From an uncultured Actinoplanes sp. (GTDB lineage: Bacteria; Actinomycetota; Actinomycetes; Mycobacteriales; Micromonosporaceae), in NCBI RefSeq assembly GCF_934643405.1, contig NZ_CAKUCL010000238.1, positions 1 through 11,623 of the forward strand: a DNA stretch of 11,623 nucleotides. Direction: 5' to 3'. Numbering within the stretch: position 1 is the first letter of the stretch; each line of letters opens with the position of its first letter. Positions 8,484-11,623 of the stretch are shown piece after piece. Under the pieces are notes generated by a model. That model made no database searches and was not told the DNA's origin. It was given only the letters and a program-made list of their open reading frames with translations. The position numbers and the translations under genes are program-made.

Positions 8484-9824
8484 TTAGCTCTGCCCGATGG
8501 CTGCCTTGGCGGCGGTCACGAACGCCGCGGCGCCCTGCTGCGGCGTCTGCCGGCCGTACTGCACCTCCTCGGCGATCCGGACCAGCTCGGTCTTCACCTT
8601 GCTGTGGCCCTTCGGCGGGACGGTCGGCGAGGACGGCCCGAACCGGGTGCCGAGGTCGGTCTGCACGGCGATGGTCTGCTTCATGTTCGGGTCGGTGACC
8701 GTGTCCGCGACCAGCTTGCGGACGTCCAGGTTGGACGGCATGCCCCGGTCGGTGCCCAGGATCTTGCCGGCCTCCGGGTCGTTGGCCAGGAAGTTGAGCA
8801 CGTCCACCGCGGTGTCCTTGTGCGGGCTGCCGCGGAAGACCGAGAAGTACATCGAGGCCCGCGCCCACTGGGCGCTCGGGTCGCCGGGGTAGGCCATCAC
8901 ACCGAGCGTGTCCTTGGTGTTCTTCTTCAGCTCCGGCATCTGGTTGACCCACACCCACGAGGTGCCGGCCTTGCCGGTGACCACCAGCTGCTTGCTGATG
9001 TCGGTGGCGTTGCCCTCGTGGATGACGTCCGGCGTCGGGCAGGCGCCCTTGTCCCGGGCGCCCTTCCAGAGCTGGAACCAGCTGCCGATGTGCGACTCGT
9101 CGAATGCGAGCTTGTCATCCTTGTACAGGTCGGCACCGTTCTGCCGCAGGTACACCCAGAGCGCCTGGTAGACGGCGCTGGGGTCCTGGGTGCCGGGGAT
9201 CTTCGACGCCTTGGTGACCTGCGCGGCCCAGTCGATGAACGCGTCCCAGGTCATGCCGGTCTTCGGCGCGGGCAGCTTGAACCTGTCCAGCAGCGACTGG
9301 TTCCAGACCAGCCCCTGGGTGTTCTCGCCGAAGGCCAGGCCGGCCAGCTTCCCGCCGACCTCCCCGTACTTCCAGAGGCTTTCCGGGAACTTGGTGACAT
9401 CCAGCTTCCCGTCCTCCTTGTACGGCGTGAGATCCAGCGTGACACCGCGAGAGGCGTACTCGGAGATGTAGTTGTCGTCGATCTGGAAGATGTCCGGCGC
9501 GTTGCCGCCCGCCGTGAGCGTGGCCAGCTTGTCGAAGTAGCCCTGGTTGGCCTGCCAGGTCTTCTTGAAGGTGACGCCCGGGTGCCGCCGGCTGTAGAGC
9601 GCCAGCGCCTTGTCGGTCAGATCGGCGCGGGCCTGCGCGCCCCACCAGAAGAAGGACAGTTCCGTCTTGCCGTTGCCGCCCGTGGAGGACGGCGAGTCGT
9701 CGCCGCACGCGGACGTGGCGGCGAGCACCGGCACCGCGGCGAGCCCGGCCAGCAGGCCGCGGCGGGACAGGTGGCGTGGCAAGGTACGTTGAGCAGGCGT
9801 GACGCCTCTCGTGATGGGCTCCAT
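8484..9824 (-). CDS. Extracellular sugar-binding lipoprotein of the ABC importer
   Basis: Substrate-binding protein of the CUT1 importer, 446 residues, anchored outside the membrane. The N-terminus shows a twin-arginine motif (SRRGLL, 20-25), a hydrophobic stretch and a lipobox-like ATSAC with Cys40, followed by a Ser/Gly/Asp-rich linker. This suggests Tat export and lipid attachment. Mature features of cluster-1 binding proteins include ELSFFWWGAQ (55-64), an NAPDIFQIDD segment (108-117) and Trp-rich regions (194-230 and 285-300) suited to sugar stacking. The ATG at 9824 has a GAGGAG ribosome binding site 7 nt upstream. The gene follows the lacI stop by 14 nt. The substrate is not predictable from sequence alone. 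RNA structures around its start could modulate expression. Confidence 0.95.
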   Translation of the reverse strand: MEPITRGVTPAQRTLPRHLSRRGLLAGLAAVPVLAATSACGDDSPSSTGGNGKTELSFFWWGAQARADLTDKALALYSRRHPGVTFKKTWQANQGYFDKLATLTAGGNAPDIFQIDDNYISEYASRGVTLDLTPYKEDGKLDVTKFPESLWKYGEVGGKLAGLAFGENTQGLVWNQSLLDRFKLPAPKTGMTWDAFIDWAAQVTKASKIPGTQDPSAVYQALWVYLRQNGADLYKDDKLAFDESHIGSWFQLWKGARDKGACPTPDVIHEGNATDISKQLVVTGKAGTSWVWVNQMPELKKNTKDTLGVMAYPGDPSAQWARASMYFSVFRGSPHKDTAVDVLNFLANDPEAGKILGTDRGMPSNLDVRKLVADTVTDPNMKQTIAVQTDLGTRFGPSSPTVPPKGHSKVKTELVRIAEEVQYGRQTPQQGAAAFVTAAKAAIGQS

Positions 9825-9831
9825 GGCGCTA

Positions 9832-9837
9832 CTCCTC
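9832..9837 (-). promoter_or_regulatory. Ribosome binding site of the binding-protein gene
   Basis: GAGGAG on the minus strand, 7 nt before the ATG at 9824 and just after the lacI TAA. It can be paired by the CTCCT that spans the end of lacI (complement of 9841-9845), giving a 5-bp hairpin with loop AAAG. The same CCTCC can instead pair with GGAGG further upstream (complement of 9852-9856), which would free the site. Confidence 0.7.
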
Positions 9838-9838
9838 T

Positions 9839-10909
9839 TTAGGAGGCGACACCTCCGGGGGCGATCACGTCGCCCGGGTCCGCAGGGCTGTGCGGACCCG
9901 GGCCCGGCCCCGTCGAGTCGCGTATGACCAGTTCGGTCTCCAGGTGTACGTGTGCGGTGGTGCGACGGTCGTCGCCATGCCGGGCGCGGCCGTGTTCGCC
10001 ACGCTGTTCGCCGTTCGCGAGGAGCATGTCGACGGCCGCCCGTCCCGCGGCGGCGGTGGGAGTCGCCACCGTGGTCAGCTTCGGCCGGGTGAGCCGGCTC
10101 AGCATGATGTCGTCGATGCCGACGACGCTGACGTCCCGCGGCACCCGGGCGCCCGCGGCGAACAGCCCCTCGATCAGGCCGATCGCCATCAGGTCGTTGT
10201 AGGCGAGCACGGCGGTGGCGCCGGCCCGCAGCACGTCGGCGGCGACGGCGAGACCGCCGACCTCGGTGGGCGCGTTGGGCCCGAGGACGGTCAGCGCGGC
10301 GCGGCCGGCCCGCGCGGTGGCGGTCGCCGACCGCCGGATCTCCCGGCTGGTCCACGACCCCCGCGGCCCGCCGAGCAGCGCGATCGAGCGGTGGCCGAGC
10401 CCGGTGAGGTGCTCGATCGCCAGGCGCGCGCCCTGGGCCACGTCCATCACGACCGCGGGCATCCCGGGGATCTGCCGGTTCACCACCACCAGCGGGACCT
10501 CGCGGCTGAGCTGCTCGATCAGCGTGTTGCTCATCCGGGGGCTGACCAGCAGGATGCCGTCGACCTGTTTGGCCAGGGCCCGCACGACCTCCTCCTCGAC
10601 CGCCGGGTCCTCGTTCGAGTCGGCGACGAAGACGTGGTGGTCGTGCTTGCGGGCCTGGCTCTCGGCCGCCTTGATCAGCGGCGGGAAGAACGGGTTGGCG
10701 ATGTCGGCCACGATCAGGCCGATGTTGTACGTGCGGCCGGTGATCAGTGCCCGGGCCGCACGGTTGGGCCGGTAGCCCAGCTGCTCGGCGCAGGTCAGCA
10801 CGCGGCTGCGGGTGTTCGGGTTGACCAGGTGCGGCGCCGAGAACGTGCGCGACACGGTGGAGATGTGCACGCCGCAGGCGCGGGCCACGTCGCGGATGGT
10901 GACGGACAC
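9839..10909 (-). CDS. LacI-family transcriptional regulator
   Basis: DNA-binding repressor of 356 residues that responds to a sugar or related effector. The N-terminal helix-turn-helix is clear (TIRDVARACGVHISTVSR, 4-21), followed by the hinge region (RPNRAARALITGRT, 47-60), which carries the Leu that inserts into the operator centre. The periplasmic-binding-protein-like effector domain starts at YNIGLIVADIANPFF and includes LAYNDLMAIGL and VSVVGIDDIMLSRLTRPKLTTV. The start is GTG, supported by GAGGAGG 5 nt upstream. The last roughly 25 residues (STGPGPGPHSPADPG...) are low-complexity, lie beyond the conserved domain, and encode a strong RNA hairpin. It heads the transporter operon, so it is likely autoregulated through the operator at 10955-10970, and it probably also acts at 11065-11080. 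Confidence 0.95.
   Translation of the reverse strand: MSVTIRDVARACGVHISTVSRTFSAPHLVNPNTRSRVLTCAEQLGYRPNRAARALITGRTYNIGLIVADIANPFFPPLIKAAESQARKHDHHVFVADSNEDPAVEEEVVRALAKQVDGILLVSPRMSNTLIEQLSREVPLVVVNRQIPGMPAVVMDVAQGARLAIEHLTGLGHRSIALLGGPRGSWTSREIRRSATATARAGRAALTVLGPNAPTEVGGLAVAADVLRAGATAVLAYNDLMAIGLIEGLFAAGARVPRDVSVVGIDDIMLSRLTRPKLTTVATPTAAAGRAAVDMLLANGEQRGEHGRARHGDDRRTTAHVHLETELVIRDSTGPGPGPHSPADPGDVIAPGGVAS
9872..9903 (-). other. Perfect 13-bp RNA hairpin within the lacI 3' end
   Basis: Arms GCCCGGGTCCGCA and TGCGGACCCGGGC are exactly complementary and flank a 6-nt loop. It lies within the lacI coding sequence, ending about 30 nt before its stop, and about 50 nt before the start of the binding-protein gene. 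Candidate roles are an internal attenuator, or an RNA-processing or stabilising element that lets the binding protein be made in excess over the repressor. No T-tract follows. Confidence 0.6.
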
Positions 10910-10950
10910 GCTCGCCTCCTCGGTGTGGCGCCGGTCACGGAGTGGCTCCC

Positions 10951-10979
10951 ATTAATGCAAGCGTTTGCATCAGTGTCAA
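10951..10979 (-). promoter_or_regulatory. Promoter of the lacI-transporter operon
   Basis: On the minus strand, a consensus -35 TTGACA (complement of 10974-10979) is followed, after 17 nt, by ATTAAT (complement of 10951-10956) as the -10. The -10 matches TATAAT at only 4 of 6 positions, but the -35 is perfect and the region is AT-rich against the background. Transcription would start near 10944, giving a leader of about 35 nt before the lacI GTG, with room for its ribosome binding site. Confidence 0.6.
10955..10970. promoter_or_regulatory. LacI-family operator in the leftward promoter
   Basis: ATGCAAGCGTTTGCAT is a 16-bp palindrome with perfect 6-bp arms around a central CG, 14 of 16 positions symmetrical. 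It matches the TGCAA-N-CG-N-TTGCA pattern bound by many LacI/GalR regulators. It fills the spacer between the -35 and -10 of the leftward promoter, so bound repressor would block RNA polymerase directly. Confidence 0.85.
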
Positions 10980-11032
10980 TGTCGTGCGCCGGGCGTTCTC
11001 CGTCCTCCAGCTTGGACAAATCGGGCGAACGG

Positions 11033-11062
11033 TTGACGGCATCGGATCGATCTGCCTAACTT
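11033..11062 (+). promoter_or_regulatory. Promoter of the rightward oxidoreductase gene
   Basis: TTGACG (11033-11038) and TAACTT (11057-11062) are separated by 18 nt. Both fit actinobacterial housekeeping sigma elements. Transcription would start near 11069, leaving about 30 nt of leader with a ribosome binding site. Confidence 0.6.
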
Positions 11063-11064
11063 CG

Positions 11065-11080
11065 CTGCAAACCTTTGTAG
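11065..11080. promoter_or_regulatory. Second, imperfect LacI-type operator
   Basis: CTGCAAACCTTTGTAG is a 16-bp near-palindrome with 12 of 16 positions symmetrical. It shares the TGCAA...TTTG core with the operator at 10955. It overlaps the predicted start of rightward transcription, a typical place for repression. It is weaker than the first site, suggesting lower affinity. Confidence 0.6.
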
Positions 11081-11099
11081 CGCCAGCTCGGGAGGTCCG

Positions 11100-11623
11100 A
11101 TGCCGCTCCGGCTCGCTCTGGTCGGCGCCGGCCACCGCGCCGAGATGTTCGTGCGGGCGATCGGCGACCACGCCGGCCGCGTCGACCTGGTCGCCCTGGC
11201 CGACGTCAACCAGTCCCGCATGGACACCCACAACCGCTGGCTGGCCTCGGCCGGGCGCGATCCGGTTCCCACGTACGGCGCGGACCGCGTCGCCGAGATG
11301 CTCCAGCGGGAACGGGTCGATCAGTTGATCGTCACCAGCGTGGACCGCACCCACGCGGACCACATCGTCACCGCCCTGGACGCGGGCCGCGACGTGATCA
11401 CCGAGAAGCCGATGACCGTGGACGTGGACGGCTGCCGGCGGATCCTTGCCGCCGCCGAGCGCTCCGGCCGCACCGTGACCGTCGCCTTCAACTACCGGTT
11501 CAACCCGGTCCACGAGAAGGTCCGTACGCTGCTGGCCGCGGGCGAGATCGGCGAGATCGGCTCGGTGCACTTCGAGTGGCTGCTCGACGTGCGGCACGGC
11601 GCCGACTACTTCCGCCGCTGGCA
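11100..11623 (+). CDS. Gfo/Idh/MocA family oxidoreductase, truncated by the window end
   Basis: The first 174 residues of a sugar or cyclitol dehydrogenase-like protein; the 3' part lies outside the window. The ATG at 11100 follows a GGGAGG ribosome binding site by 4 nt. The Rossmann fold shows ALVGAGHRAEM (6-16), with Asp35 ending the second strand (VALAD). The catalytic Lys is in EKP (102-104). NYRFNP (131-136) begins the substrate domain, and DVRHGADYFRRW closes the visible part, a sequence seen in one branch of the family. It is transcribed divergently from the lacI-transporter run and carries an operator-like site at its promoter, so it is likely co-regulated with sugar uptake. It is a different branch from the oxidoreductase at 5202-6131, so the two probably catalyse different steps. 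Confidence 0.92.
   Translation, partial: MPLRLALVGAGHRAEMFVRAIGDHAGRVDLVALADVNQSRMDTHNRWLASAGRDPVPTYGADRVAEMLQRERVDQLIVTSVDRTHADHIVTALDAGRDVITEKPMTVDVDGCRRILAAAERSGRTVTVAFNYRFNPVHEKVRTLLAAGEIGEIGSVHFEWLLDVRHGADYFRRW

Noticed and set aside
8479..8958. Upstream extension of the MalF-type permease to 8958
   Set aside because: It would overlap the binding-protein gene by about 475 nt with a non-permease-like sequence. The GTG at 8478 gives a family-typical N-terminus.
9890..11059. Plus-strand open frame of 389 codons across lacI and the intergenic region
   Set aside because: It is opposite a textbook LacI-family gene and would run through the operator and promoter region.
10935..11597. Minus-strand open frame of 220 codons
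   Set aside because: It is antisense to the truncated oxidoreductase at 11100 and crosses the divergent promoters. The oxidoreductase frame has clear Rossmann and EKP motifs.

Overview
This is a GC-rich (roughly 70% by eye) window with strong G/C third-position bias, GTG starts and leaderless-looking promoters, which points to an actinomycete. The gene content fits a soil member of the Micromonosporaceae or Streptomyces type, but the genus is a guess. No rRNA, tRNA, CRISPR array, insertion sequence or phage gene was seen.

Left part, plus strand (119-3525): an alditol oxidase (AldO-type covalent flavoprotein) followed by a membrane AAA+ zinc protease of the FtsH family. Both start codons sit 6-7 nt after a TANNNT -10 box, so each gene probably has its own leaderless promoter. 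A perfect inverted repeat lies between them. A strong hairpin after ftsH (3541-3570) probably terminates transcription. About 400 bp after it (3571-3967) hold no gene I can defend, only a possible decayed coding fragment and a weak hairpin.

Middle and right, minus strand (10909 down to 3968): a compact operon-like run of lacI-type regulator, sugar-binding lipoprotein, two ABC permeases, a YesL/DUF624 membrane protein, a Gfo/Idh/MocA oxidoreductase and an unrecognised 393-residue protein. The permease and DUF624 junctions are ATGA overlaps. This is a CUT1-type carbohydrate importer with no ATPase gene of its own in the window. Beyond the lacI gene, a second Gfo/Idh/MocA oxidoreductase is transcribed rightward from 11100 and is cut off by the window end.

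The region between the divergent genes (10910-11099) is the clearest regulatory feature. A LacI-family operator (10955-10970) fills the spacer between a consensus -35 and an AT-rich -10 of the leftward promoter. A second, imperfect copy (11065-11080) overlaps the expected start of the rightward transcript. The simplest reading is one autoregulated LacI repressor controlling uptake on one side and a dehydrogenase on the other, for an unidentified sugar or polyol. Inside the operon, the low-complexity tail of lacI encodes a perfect 13-bp RNA hairpin. Two mutually exclusive small hairpins surround the ribosome binding site of the binding-protein gene, suggesting post-transcriptional control at that junction.

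Most of the window is recognisable biology. The less ordinary points are the FtsH pore loop lacking its aromatic residue, a Gfo/Idh/MocA enzyme lacking the usual catalytic Asp, the RNA structures at the lacI/binding-protein junction, and the unidentified CPHC-containing protein.
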